A stretch of DNA of 64,000 bases, from NCBI RefSeq assembly GCF_001586215.1, contig NZ_CP014634.1, positions 2,294,001 to 2,358,000 of the forward strand. The letters are read 5' to 3'. This stretch comes from Corynebacterium simulans. Lineage in GTDB: Bacteria > Actinomycetota > Actinomycetes > Mycobacteriales > Mycobacteriaceae. Numbering within the stretch: position 1 is the stretch's first letter; every line of letters begins with the position of its first letter. Both the position numbers and the translations under genes were made by a program. The notes under the pieces are model-generated. The model was not told where the DNA came from. It saw only the letters and a list, made by a program, of their open reading frames with translations, and did no database searches. Of this stretch, positions 1 through 8,614 are shown piece by piece.

Positions 1-557
1 AGCTGACCGAGTTCGGCCGCAAGCAGGCACTCGCAGCTGCCCAGGCGCTGGCCGATACGCCAGTCGATGCCATCGTCTGCTCACCGCTCAAGCGCTGCCA
101 GCAGACCGCACAGGCGATTGCGCGCAGCGTGCGCCCGGCCGGAGCTGATAAAGATGCTCTTGAGGTGGAAACCGTAGAGGGCTTAATCGAGGTCGACTTT
201 GGGCTGTGGGAAGGCAAGACCTTCGCCGAGGCTCACGCTGCCGATGGCGAGCTGCACGGCCAGTGGTTAGAGGATGCCTCCGTGGCCTGCCCCGGCGGCG
301 AGTCCTTGCAGCAGGTTCACCGCCGCGTGCGCAAGACCCGCCAGGAGTTGCAGGAAAAGTATGCGGGCAAGACCGTCGTGGTGGTCTCGCATGTCAATCC
401 GATCAAGTCCTTTATCAGGCAGAGCTTGGACGCAGGTCCGGTGACTTTTAATCGCCTCTTTTTGGACTTGGCGTCGATAAGCATTGCGGAATTCTGGGAC
501 GGCGGCTCGATGCTGCGCGGTTTCAACGATGTGGGCCATTTGCAGTCACTGGGCTAG
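1..557 (+). CDS. Histidine phosphatase domain, C-terminal part of a bifunctional RNase H/acid phosphatase (5' truncated)
   Basis: The reading frame is open from base 3 and ends at TAG 555-557, so the gene enters from outside the window. The visible part is a phosphoglycerate-mutase-type histidine phosphatase domain: a CSPLKRCQQTA segment near the start (the arginine/phosphate pocket region), a central EVDFGLWEGKTFAEA segment, and the second catalytic histidine in VVVVSHVNPIK. The expected RHG motif is upstream of the window. In actinobacteria a phosphatase of this type lying directly before rnpB is usually the C-terminal half of an RNase HI fusion (Rv2228c type). The fusion is inferred from position, since the RNase H half is not visible. 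Confidence 0.8.
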   Translation, partial: LTEFGRKQALAAAQALADTPVDAIVCSPLKRCQQTAQAIARSVRPAGADKDALEVETVEGLIEVDFGLWEGKTFAEAHAADGELHGQWLEDASVACPGGESLQQVHRRVRKTRQELQEKYAGKTVVVVSHVNPIKSFIRQSLDAGPVTFNRLFLDLASISIAEFWDGGSMLRGFNDVGHLQSLG

Positions 558-568
558 ACTGTAACGCG

Positions 569-1013
569 CGAATGAGCCGACCGGGTGAACGCGTCCTTTC
601 CGAACCAACCTCCATGAGGGGTAAGGCGGGGGACGAGGAAAGTCCGGACTCCACAGAGCACAGTGGTTGCTAACGGCAACCCGGGGCGACCCGCGGGCAA
701 GTGCAACAGAAAGTAGACCGCCGAACGACTTCGCTACGCCTCGTCGTACGAAGATCCGTGAGGTAAGGGTGAAACGGTGAGTTAAGAGCTCACCAGCACC
801 GTCAGTGATGGCGGTGGCTGGGTAAACCCCACTGGGAGCAAGGCATCATGGTCGGCATTTTTGCGGGCTTGATCAGGCGTTCGAAGGCTGCTCGCTTTAG
901 CCTGAAGGTAGCTGCTTGAACCAACTGGCAACGGTTGGTCTAGATGGATGTTCACCGCCGCACGCTTGATGCGTGTGGGAAGACAGAATCCGGCTTATAG
1001 GCCGACTCATTCG
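569..1013 (+). ncRNA. rnpB: RNase P RNA, bacterial class A
   Basis: This is the catalytic RNA that trims the 5' ends of pre-tRNAs. Universally conserved blocks are present in order: GAGGAAAGTCCGGACTCC near 636-653, GCAACAGAAAGTAGACCGCC near 703-722, GGTAAGGGTGAAACGGTG near 763-780, GTAAACCCCACTGGGAGCAA near 822-841, and AGACAGAATCCGGCTTAT near 981-998. The ends are set by the P1 helix: CGAATGAGCC at 569 pairs with GACTCATTCG ending at 1013. The length of about 445 nt is slightly long for the class. A potential start codon at 948, in frame with the next gene, falls inside this RNA and is therefore unlikely to be used. Confidence 0.95.
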
Positions 1014-1040
1014 CCCATTTTTCTGGAACAATGGGGCGGC

Positions 1041-2444
1041 ATGAAGCTCTATGCCGCCCCATTAGATTTCCGCTCCGTCGCCGCTGAATTCGGTGTGCCC
1101 ACCGATTTTAGTGAGGAACTGTGTGCGGCGGCCGCGGCCGCGCAGGATCGTTTCGTCACCTCGCGCCGCGATGCGCGTGAAATCCCGCTGGTTACCATCG
1201 ACCCATTGGGCTCCAAAGACTTGGACCAAGCCGTGTGCATTGAGGCGCGCGTGGAGGGCTACCGGGTGTATTACGCTATTGCCGACGTCGCGGCTTTTAT
1301 CGAGCCCGGCAGCGCCCTGGAGGAGGAGACCTTCCGCCGCGGGCAGACCATCTATCTGCCCGATGAACCAGCGCGTTTGCATCCCGCGGTGTTGTCGGAG
1401 GACAAGGCCTCCTTGCTGGAGGGCGTGGATCGCCCAGCCGTGTTGTGGACCATCGACCTCGATGGGGCGGGCGAGGTTCTGGACTTTACTTTGGCGCGAG
1501 CATTGGTGCGCTCGAGGGCGCGGCTGGATTATGAAGGCGTGCACGCGGATCTGGCAGCGGGCAGCATGCATTCCTCGATTGCTTTGTTGCCGCAAGTAGG
1601 AAAGCTGCGGCAGGCTTCCTCGCTGCGCCGGGAGGCGATTAATCTGCGGCTTCCTTCCCAGAGTGTCGAGGAATTCGAGGAAGATTGCCAACACCGCTAT
1701 GAACTGGTCATTGAGCCGCGGTACGAGGTCATGGACTATAACTCGGAGATTTCTCTGCTGACCGGGATGTGCGCGGGGCAGCTGATGGAAAAGCACGGCG
1801 TGGGGTTGCTGCGCACGCTGCCTGCGGCCACGGCGGAAGCTGAGGAGGAGTTCCGCACTGAGGTTGCGGCCTTGGGCTATTCGCTTGACGACGCCTCGAT
1901 TACTCAGTTCCTGCAAACACTCGATGCGGATTCGCCGCGGGGCATGGCCGCAATGCGGGAAGCGCAGCGCCTGCTGCGCGGTGCCGGCTACGTGTGGCTG
2001 GAGGAATCGCCCGCGGAGGTACACGCGGGCATCGGCGGCTACTACGCGCATGTGACTGCGCCGCTGCGGCGGTTGGCGGATCGATTCGCCACGGAGGTTT
2101 GCCTCGCGCTCGCACACGGCGAATCTGTGCCGGAATGGATTAGTTCGCGCGCCGGGGACTTAACTCGCACGATGGCCACGACCTCGCAGCTGGCCTCCCA
2201 AGTGGATAAAGCCTGTCTGAACCTGACAGAGGCAACCGTTCTCGAGCCATGGGTGGGAACGAACTTTGAAGCGATCGTGGTCCAGGGTGGGCCAACGCGT
2301 GAGAAAGCCCGCATCTTTGTGACGCAACCTCCGGTATTTGCGGAGGCTGTCGGGCACCCAGATACGGGCAGTGAGTCTAACTTCTCTCTGGTCAAAGCTG
2401 ACGTGGCAGAGCGCGACGTGCTTTTTGCGTGGCCTGCTGACTAG
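1041..2444 (+). CDS. RNB-domain (RNase II/R-like) exoribonuclease
   Basis: Predicted 467 aa. The RNB catalytic core lies at about residues 50-330. It contains VTIDPLGSKDLDQAV, which aligns with the RNase II metal-binding segment (IDSASTEDMDDAL in E. coli); three of the four aspartates are kept and the fourth is Gln, as I recall for the actinobacterial short RNB family. It is followed by YYAIADVAAFI and TIYLPDEPARLHP. The late Arg-rich YYAHVTAPLRRLADR segment is also typical. No S1 or cold-shock domain is evident, so this is a short, core-only form. The frame is open from 948, but starts before 1041 lie in rnpB, so ATG 1041 was chosen; its ribosome binding site is weak. Confidence 0.85.
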   Translation: MKLYAAPLDFRSVAAEFGVPTDFSEELCAAAAAAQDRFVTSRRDAREIPLVTIDPLGSKDLDQAVCIEARVEGYRVYYAIADVAAFIEPGSALEEETFRRGQTIYLPDEPARLHPAVLSEDKASLLEGVDRPAVLWTIDLDGAGEVLDFTLARALVRSRARLDYEGVHADLAAGSMHSSIALLPQVGKLRQASSLRREAINLRLPSQSVEEFEEDCQHRYELVIEPRYEVMDYNSEISLLTGMCAGQLMEKHGVGLLRTLPAATAEAEEEFRTEVAALGYSLDDASITQFLQTLDADSPRGMAAMREAQRLLRGAGYVWLEESPAEVHAGIGGYYAHVTAPLRRLADRFATEVCLALAHGESVPEWISSRAGDLTRTMATTSQLASQVDKACLNLTEATVLEPWVGTNFEAIVVQGGPTREKARIFVTQPPVFAEAVGHPDTGSESNFSLVKADVAERDVLFAWPAD

Positions 2445-2467
2445 TTGTGGTTAGTTCGCTGCTGTGG

Positions 2468-3736
2468 CTAGAAGGTATTAGCTTGCTCGCCGTCGAGCAG
2501 TGGAACCACCAGCAGTCCGTCCTCGGCGAGGTCCGCTGCGAAGTTATCGGCCTTGGCCGCAGGCACGAAAGCGATGACGGACTGGGAAGTACCAGCGTGT
2601 GCTGAACGCGCAGAGCGTGCGCCGCGCACCGTGGCTAGCTCGGCAATCTTTTCCGCGGAGTGCAGGCCATAAACCGTGGTTAGTGCTTGCTGCGACTGGT
2701 TAAGCAGCGGGAAGAGATCGGTGCCGCGGCGCGAACGCAGGGCGCGGGCGAGCTCTTGGGCGCGCTCGGTTTCTTCCGAATAGAACACCAACCACTCGGC
2801 GGCTTCGGCCAAGGTGGGCTGGTTGGCCGAGCCATGTACCTTGTGAACTGCCTTCAGCCAATCCAGCACGCGCTGGGATGCGTCGGGCAAAAGCCGCAAC
2901 GACTCAGCGCCGAAAGCATGGCAGGCATCATCGATGAAACGCTCACGCTGGCGAATCGCGGCGATGCCTGGTGTGGCATCGAAATCGCCGGGGACGGTAA
3001 CAGCAAACGCAGCAATCTCGCGGGTAACTGGGTGGGGCGCCTGGGTGACGGAGCCATCCGCGTAGTCCACGATTGTTACTGTCTCGCCCACGCCTCGGAG
3101 CGCGGCAGTGTGGCGGGCACGCAGGGCGGGGTATTCGCCGAAGGTGCCGACCGACTGGGAGCAGACATCGGCGATGCGTGCGCGCAGGGGAGCGGAGTGA
3201 AGCTCTTCGGCATCGCCGAGCAACGCTAACGCTACAGCGACATCTCCCGCGGCAAGCGCACCAAGACCGGCTGCGAAAGGAATATCGCTAACCACCGTAA
3301 TGTCCATGCCGGCGGTTTCACGAGAAAGCAGCTGGCGGTTAATCATGGTGTGTGCGATGCCGCCCCAACGGGCTGCGAAGCCACCGACCGGAGCCGACGG
3401 GATGATGGGCTGGCCCTCAGAATCTATTGACGGCAGCTGCTCTGCGGCACGGGATGCCAGTTCGGTGAAACTGATGGCGTCGTTGATGGTCTCGCCCTCG
3501 TGCGGAACAAGGTGAACCGCAATGGTGCCGTCGGTACGTGGGCTAACCGCTGCGGCAACACGCATCTGCGCCAAGCCCATTATGGCGACGCCACCAAAGT
3601 GGTCAATGTGATCGCCAATGAGCGAGAAAGTCGCGGGCGCACTAGCGCAGTGTGCCGGTTCCGTGCCTACTAGTTCGAGGTGGGCAGCGTGGATTCGCTC
3701 CGCTGCGGGGGAAGAAGGCGTGGACCACATCGGCAT
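2468..3736 (-). CDS. Degenerate galactokinase-like GHMP-family protein
   Basis: 422 aa with the galactokinase layout, but every signature is altered. Motif 1 reads APATFSLIGDHIDHFGG instead of APGRxNLIGEHTDYxxG, so the catalytic Arg position is Thr. The ATP-binding GLSSSA motif reads GLGALAAGD. The segment that normally carries the catalytic Asp (MDQ) reads TFGEYPALRA. The C-terminal Gly-rich motif 3 is replaced by GARSARSAHAG. The fold is probably kept, but galactokinase activity is doubtful. No other Leloir pathway gene lies nearby. Two in-frame ATGs occur (3736 and 3730); AAGGAG lies upstream. It may be a pseudoenzyme or have a changed substrate. Confidence 0.6.
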   Translation of the reverse strand: MPMWSTPSSPAAERIHAAHLELVGTEPAHCASAPATFSLIGDHIDHFGGVAIMGLAQMRVAAAVSPRTDGTIAVHLVPHEGETINDAISFTELASRAAEQLPSIDSEGQPIIPSAPVGGFAARWGGIAHTMINRQLLSRETAGMDITVVSDIPFAAGLGALAAGDVAVALALLGDAEELHSAPLRARIADVCSQSVGTFGEYPALRARHTAALRGVGETVTIVDYADGSVTQAPHPVTREIAAFAVTVPGDFDATPGIAAIRQRERFIDDACHAFGAESLRLLPDASQRVLDWLKAVHKVHGSANQPTLAEAAEWLVFYSEETERAQELARALRSRRGTDLFPLLNQSQQALTTVYGLHSAEKIAELATVRGARSARSAHAGTSQSVIAFVPAAKADNFAADLAEDGLLVVPLLDGEQANTF

Positions 3737-3935
3737 GGTGCGAGGAACTCCTTGGTGCTGCTTGGGGACTTTGGACTTTCATAGTCTAGCGTTTACGCGC
3801 CAGACGCCTATTGGGATGTGCCTGTAAAGTGGTGGCACCCCTTAAACGCCCTAGTGTGGCCGCCGGCCACCGCTACCCGCAACATGGGGTGCGGACAGTA
3901 ACAGCAGAAGGGCTAGTTAAGAAAAGGAGCCTTTT

Positions 3936-4121
3936 ATGAGCAACCCAGACGAGCAGTGGTACTACGACACCGCCACCGGCAAGGTAACCCAGGGCGCTGA
4001 AAGCGGTTGGGATAACCGCATGGGCCCGTACGCCACCCGCGAGGAAGCAGAGCACGCTATCGAGATTGCGAAGGCTCGCAACGAAGCCGCTGATGCTTAC
4101 GACGCGGAAGATGACGCTTAA
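3936..4121 (+). CDS. Small conserved actinobacterial protein, SPOR-domain-like
   Basis: 61 aa, acidic, beginning MSNPDEQWYYDTATGKV and ending in a run of Asp/Glu. The pattern WYYDTATGKVTQG...RMGPYATREEAEHAIEIA resembles short corynebacterial proteins annotated as SPOR-domain proteins. The GPYATREEAEHA stretch is the SPOR-like strand-helix part. AAAAGGAGCC ending about 5 nt before the ATG is a strong ribosome binding site and fixes the start. No signal peptide or membrane segment is seen. Function is unknown. Confidence 0.7.
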   Translation: MSNPDEQWYYDTATGKVTQGAESGWDNRMGPYATREEAEHAIEIAKARNEAADAYDAEDDA

Positions 4122-4130
4122 GACTCGATC

Positions 4131-5897
4131 TTATTTCTTGAGCTTCTTGCTCAGCGGCTTGAACGCGGACTTGATGGCCTTGAAGGATTCGGCATAATCG
4201 TCGAGTGCATCGAGGCCAATATTGCGTTCACGCTGGTAAAGCAGACCGTAACCAAAAGTGTCTTCACCGCGGCGGCGAGCGGTGTTGGCCAGCTCTAGGA
4301 GCTTGTCACGGGAAGTGACGGAGTCCTGGAAATCACCCAAGACCGACTGCATCTGCTTGCAAGCCTTGTACAGGCCCTTGGTCTTTAGGTTCGTCGCAGA
4401 ACCGGCAGCCTCTGCTGCATAACGCAGCTTCTTAGCGGCCTTGCGCATGTCGTGGAAGTAATCCTCACGCTCGTGCAGCGATAGTTCTGGGTTATCCCAG
4501 TTCTTGATTGCCTTCTCATGACGCTTGACCAGCTTCTTGTACGCCTCGTTGAGGTGCATCGCCATGACCTGGTCCATGGACGGAGCTTCCTGCTTCTTGG
4601 CGGCAGCGTCCTTCTTTTTCTTCGGCGCGGTGTCCGTAGCCTCCGCTTCTTGGGCGGTCTCTTCCGAAACCGAGGCCTCAGCAGCGTCCGCGGCTTCTGC
4701 GGCTGGGGTAACGGTGGAAACTACTGCGGCGTCTTCGGTCTCTTCGGCATCATCTGCAGGCGCTTCCTCGGAGTCCTGTGCTACTGGTGGGTTGGCTAGT
4801 AGCTCATCAAGCGAATCCAGCAGCTCCAAGTAGCGCTCCGAATCGAGCGCGGCAACCACGTGGCGGTGAGCGCGGCGGTATGCGGTGCCCATGTCGCGTG
4901 AGATGTGCTCGCGCGTTGCCTCGTCCAATGTGTCGGAATCTTCGGAGGCAAGCAAGCTCTGCCAGCGTTCTTCAACAACCTCAGCGTCGCGTGCTACGCC
5001 TAGGATGCCGGCGAGAAGCTTTAGCTCAGATTCGATGCGCTCGATTTCCGGGCCAACGACAATGCCGTGGAAGGTTTGAATGTGGCTGCGCAGCTCGCGG
5101 GTAGCCACGCGCATCTGGTGGACAGAATCCCATTCGTTGCGACGGACGCGGGGGTCGTAGTCGACAAGCTTGTCACGGTTCGCCTTCAGTGCGCTGACCA
5201 CCGCGGCGGCAGCGGAATCCGGTTCCACGCTCGAAGTCTGCAGTGCTGGAGGAAGGGGAGCGTTGCGGATGGAATCGCCTAAAGCGGACTTCAGCTTGGA
5301 CGGGGAGGAGGAAACGCGTGCGCCGGCGCCGATGAGGAGGGATGTGGCTTCGCGGATGAAGCGGCTTCCTTCATTGGTGCCTGGTAGGTCGCCGGCGAGC
5401 TCCACTTCCCACTCACGCCAGGTATGCTGCCCGCCTCCTTGCAGGAAGGAGAAAGCGGTGACGTGGTCATCGCAGAATTCAGCAACCGGTTTTCCCTCGG
5501 CGTTAGCAAGAACCATCTCAGTACGGTTGTTATCAACCTGGGCGATGGGGGCAAGCGGGTGATTGCGGATAACGGAGCGAACCTCGTGGAGAAGCTCTGC
5601 TGGGACCTCGTAACGGCCATCTACTGGCTCGCCGAGCTCGGCATGAATCTCCGTTCGGCCTTGGCTGCCCGGAATCTTAATGTGCCAGCCATCATCATTT
5701 CCGCCCGTACGACGACGCAACGTGATCTTTGCATGGGTCAGACGCAGGTCTTCGGTGTCGTAGTAGATGGCAGAAAGTGCGTGGTGGTGGGTTTCAGCGA
5801 TGTGGTCCACGCCAGCGAGCCGGGTGAGCTCAGGCAATTGGATGGATTCAGCGACTGCGAACTTTGCTTCGACTTCGAGGAAAGTCTTCGTAGACAT
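4131..5897 (-). CDS. CYTH and CHAD domain-containing protein
   Basis: 588 aa from an ATG preceded by AAAGG (an in-frame ATG 18 bases further upstream has a poorer site). The N-terminus has the CYTH signature ExExK (LEVEAKFAV) of the triphosphate tunnel metalloenzymes, about residues 5-205. The CHAD helical domain follows, with its histidines (VHQMRVATRELRSH; later YFHDMRKAAKKLRYA). CHAD domains bind polyphosphate, and CYTH/CHAD fusions commonly act on or bind inorganic polyphosphate. The CHAD halves are separated by an Ala/Glu-rich linker of about 70 residues followed by a Lys-rich patch, which looks disordered. Corresponds by position to Rv2226. Confidence 0.85.
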   Translation of the reverse strand: MSTKTFLEVEAKFAVAESIQLPELTRLAGVDHIAETHHHALSAIYYDTEDLRLTHAKITLRRRTGGNDDGWHIKIPGSQGRTEIHAELGEPVDGRYEVPAELLHEVRSVIRNHPLAPIAQVDNNRTEMVLANAEGKPVAEFCDDHVTAFSFLQGGGQHTWREWEVELAGDLPGTNEGSRFIREATSLLIGAGARVSSSPSKLKSALGDSIRNAPLPPALQTSSVEPDSAAAAVVSALKANRDKLVDYDPRVRRNEWDSVHQMRVATRELRSHIQTFHGIVVGPEIERIESELKLLAGILGVARDAEVVEERWQSLLASEDSDTLDEATREHISRDMGTAYRRAHRHVVAALDSERYLELLDSLDELLANPPVAQDSEEAPADDAEETEDAAVVSTVTPAAEAADAAEASVSEETAQEAEATDTAPKKKKDAAAKKQEAPSMDQVMAMHLNEAYKKLVKRHEKAIKNWDNPELSLHEREDYFHDMRKAAKKLRYAAEAAGSATNLKTKGLYKACKQMQSVLGDFQDSVTSRDKLLELANTARRRGEDTFGYGLLYQRERNIGLDALDDYAESFKAIKSAFKPLSKKLKK

Positions 5898-5993
5898 GCA
5901 CACACCTTTAATCAATACGTATTTAAGGAAAGAAGAGTTACTAAACGAAAGCCTACCCGTCAGCGTAGGTTAATGGGGCAGGCTTTCCAGACG

Positions 5994-7079
5994 TTAACTG
6001 GCGATCTGCCGCTGGCTGCTTGAGTCTATGGAATCGCCTGCAAGATGCGATTTTTCAGCCGCACTCGCACCATCGTGTACTCCGGCCCAACTACTGGCAG
6101 AAAGCGTCATTGCGGAAAGGTGAGGGAACAAGCGGTTGCGGGCTTCCTCGGAACCAACTTGGCGCTCATACAGCGCCGGGATTGCCTGCCGGGCAAGGCT
6201 GCGGCCATCGGCTTCATTGCCGGTTTCTGCCGTACGGGCATCTGCTGCTTCAGACATTCCGGTGAAGTTAGCTTCATCGAGCAACTCCGATATGCGGGCG
6301 GCATAGGACAACCAGAAACTACGGCGGTAGGCGGCGGTCTCGCCGCGGCTGCGCGCCTGGGCTGCGCCGTCGCCGGAGCGCATGTACCAGTCGCATTGGC
6401 GGCTCAAGGAATCGAAGAGCTGGGCCACATGCGCGGAATCTTCCGCCGTGCCAACAACGCAGGCGATGCCCTTTTCGTGCGCGAGGATTGAAGCGCAACC
6501 ATTGTGATAGGCCACAACGCCCAGCAAACTCGCTTGGTGCTTTACATACGGGGCGTGGATATGCACGCGCCGAGCAAGGAAATCTGGAGCGTGCTCAGCA
6601 AGCACATCTTCCACGCGGTAGCGCTGTTGCAAGGACTGCGCATTGGCAATGAGCGCATCCGCTTCATTCTCAAAGGGAGTGGATTCCGCTTTCCGTAGGA
6701 GGTTGTTTATCTTCTCGCACATCTTTGCTCGCTTCGGATCAGTATCCGCTTGGCGGTCCTTGGCGGCCGCGATCAAAAGCTCAGTATCACGCAGCATAGG
6801 AAGTCGTAACAGCTCCAGGCTTAGCTTGCGAAGTGTTTCCTCCGGGAGAATCAGCGAGCCCGAAGGCGGTGGCGCTATTTGCAGCCATTGCTTGCGCAGT
6901 ACCGGTGAAGAAATGCGCGCCGGGACGCGTGGTGCGGCGCGATAGAGCAGGGGATGGACTTTAGGACCTAGAACGTGGACGATATCGGCCGGTGCCCAGC
7001 CTTTCTCGGCGGCCCAGACAGCGTTGATGAGAGCTTCGTTGTGGAGAGCGCGGTGGGAGTGGTCAGTGTCTTGGTACAT
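5994..7079 (-). CDS. DUF2786 domain-containing protein
   Basis: 361 aa from the ATG of MYQDTDHSHR, chosen because GAAAGGAAG lies 4-5 nt upstream; an in-frame start exists up to 7145. The DUF2786 signature is KICEKINNLLRKAE-like (here KMCEKINNLLRKAESTPF followed by EADALIANAQSLQQRY), a short helical motif at about residues 140-180. No signal peptide, membrane segment or recognisable catalytic motif was found. The family has no established function. It is transcribed away from glnA2 across a 180 bp divergent gap. Confidence 0.75.
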   Translation of the reverse strand: MYQDTDHSHRALHNEALINAVWAAEKGWAPADIVHVLGPKVHPLLYRAAPRVPARISSPVLRKQWLQIAPPPSGSLILPEETLRKLSLELLRLPMLRDTELLIAAAKDRQADTDPKRAKMCEKINNLLRKAESTPFENEADALIANAQSLQQRYRVEDVLAEHAPDFLARRVHIHAPYVKHQASLLGVVAYHNGCASILAHEKGIACVVGTAEDSAHVAQLFDSLSRQCDWYMRSGDGAAQARSRGETAAYRRSFWLSYAARISELLDEANFTGMSEAADARTAETGNEADGRSLARQAIPALYERQVGSEEARNRLFPHLSAMTLSASSWAGVHDGASAAEKSHLAGDSIDSSSQRQIAS

Positions 7080-7247
7080 GGTCTTCCTTTCGGTTGTGTT
7101 CGAATGTGTGTTCAGCAAAGCACGCCGCCCAGACATCACTTCCACGCATCGCCCCCACCTTTTGCCCCCGAGATACTTTGCTGAAATGGTTAAACGCCGC
7201 CCAAAGTAGTGTCTAATAGAGTGCGCAATGTACGCGTGTATCGCAGG

Positions 7248-7253
7248 TAAGGT
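7248..7253 (+). promoter_or_regulatory. -10 element of glnA2, leaderless arrangement
   Basis: TAAGGT ends 7 nt before the glnA2 ATG at 7261 and no ribosome binding site follows it, so transcription probably starts at or next to the start codon. Inference from spacing. Confidence 0.5.
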
Positions 7254-7260
7254 TTAGAGC

Positions 7261-8592
7261 ATGAACAGCCAACATGAATTCGTCCTCCGCACAGTCGAAG
7301 AACGCGATATTCGCTTCATCCGCCTGTGGTTCACCGACATCTTGGGCGCACTCAAGTCCGTTGTCATGAGCCCCTCCGAGCTGGAATCGGCATTTGAGGA
7401 GGGCGTGGGTTTCGACGGTTCATCTATCGAAGGCTTTTCCCGCATCTCTGAGTCGGATACTCTCGCCCTGCCGGATCCTTCGACCTTTCAGATCATGCCT
7501 TTCGACCAAGATGAGCCGGAGATTGCTTCGGCGCGCATGTTCTGCGATATTGCCCAACCAGACGGCCAGCCTTCCATGGTGGATCCGCGCCATATCCTGC
7601 GCCGCCAGGTCACCGAAAGCGCCAACGAGGGCTTTACCTGCATGGCTGCACCAGAAATCGAGTTCTACCTGCTGGAGCAATCGCCGGATAATACAAATCT
7701 CATCGCGACGGACAATGGCGGTTACTTCGACCAAGCCACCCATGACCGCGCGCCGAGCTTCCGCCGTCGCTCCATGTCGGCGCTAGAGGCCTTGAGTATT
7801 GCCACAGAATTTAGCCACCATGAGACCGCGCCGGGCCAGCAGGAAATCGATCTGCGCCATGCCGACGTGATGACCATGGCCGATAACATCATGACCTTCC
7901 GCCACGTCATAAAACAGGTGGCTGCTGACCAAAAAGTCCAGGCCACGTTCATGCCGAAGCCTTTTGAGTACTTGCCAGGTTCTGGCATGCACACTCACTT
8001 GAGCCTGTTTGAAGGGGAGCACAATGCTTTCCACGATCCCGACGATGAATTTTCCTTGTCCCAAACCGCCAAGCAGTTCATTGCGGGCATTTTGGAGCAC
8101 TCCGTTGAGTTGACTGCTGTGACCAACCAATGGACCAATTCCTATAAGCGCCTGATGTTCGGCAACGAGGCGCCGGGCTCAGCAACCTGGGGCGTTTCGA
8201 ATCGTTCCGCGCTCGTCCGCGTGCCTACCTACCGTCTGGGCAAGGCGGAGTCGCGCCGCGTGGAGATCCGTTCGCTGGATTCTGCGATGAACCCATACTT
8301 GGGTTATGCCGTCTTGCTGGCAGCAGGCCTGCGCGGTATCAAGGAAGGCTACGAGTTGGGCGAGCCAGCAGAGGACGATGTCCATCAGCTCACTCGCCGC
8401 GAGCGCCGCGCTATGGGCTACCGCGACCTGCCCGTCAGCTTGGACCAGGCCCTGCGTGAGTTTGAAAAGTCGGAGTTTATGGCGGAAGTCCTAGGCGAGC
8501 ATGTCTTCGAGTATTTCTTGCGTGCCAAGTGGGATGAATGGCACTCCTATCAGCAGCAAATCACCAGCTTTGAGCTCAACCTCAACTACTAG
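7261..8592 (+). CDS. glnA2: Glutamine synthetase-like protein GlnA2 (type I fold)
   Basis: 443 aa with the glutamine synthetase fold: GFDGSSIEGF (N-terminal beta-grasp), the E-I-E metal segment APEIEFYLLE, PGSGMHTHLSLF (NGSGMH loop with Asn to Pro), and SNRSALVRVP near the C-terminus. The region holding the adenylylation tyrosine in GlnA (LYELPP) reads VHQLTRRERRAM here, so this copy should not be a GlnE target at that site. In C. glutamicum the linked glnA2 is not needed for glutamine synthesis. It is followed 22 bp later by glnE, as in C. glutamicum and M. tuberculosis, and the two are probably co-transcribed. Confidence 0.92.
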   Translation: MNSQHEFVLRTVEERDIRFIRLWFTDILGALKSVVMSPSELESAFEEGVGFDGSSIEGFSRISESDTLALPDPSTFQIMPFDQDEPEIASARMFCDIAQPDGQPSMVDPRHILRRQVTESANEGFTCMAAPEIEFYLLEQSPDNTNLIATDNGGYFDQATHDRAPSFRRRSMSALEALSIATEFSHHETAPGQQEIDLRHADVMTMADNIMTFRHVIKQVAADQKVQATFMPKPFEYLPGSGMHTHLSLFEGEHNAFHDPDDEFSLSQTAKQFIAGILEHSVELTAVTNQWTNSYKRLMFGNEAPGSATWGVSNRSALVRVPTYRLGKAESRRVEIRSLDSAMNPYLGYAVLLAAGLRGIKEGYELGEPAEDDVHQLTRRERRAMGYRDLPVSLDQALREFEKSEFMAEVLGEHVFEYFLRAKWDEWHSYQQQITSFELNLNY

Positions 8593-8614
8593 TTAGGCAC
8601 TTTAAAGGATTTTG

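Noticed and set aside
948..1040. Earlier in-frame start for the RNB exoribonuclease
   Set aside because: These codons lie inside the 3' part of rnpB, which is supported by conserved RNA blocks and the P1 helix.
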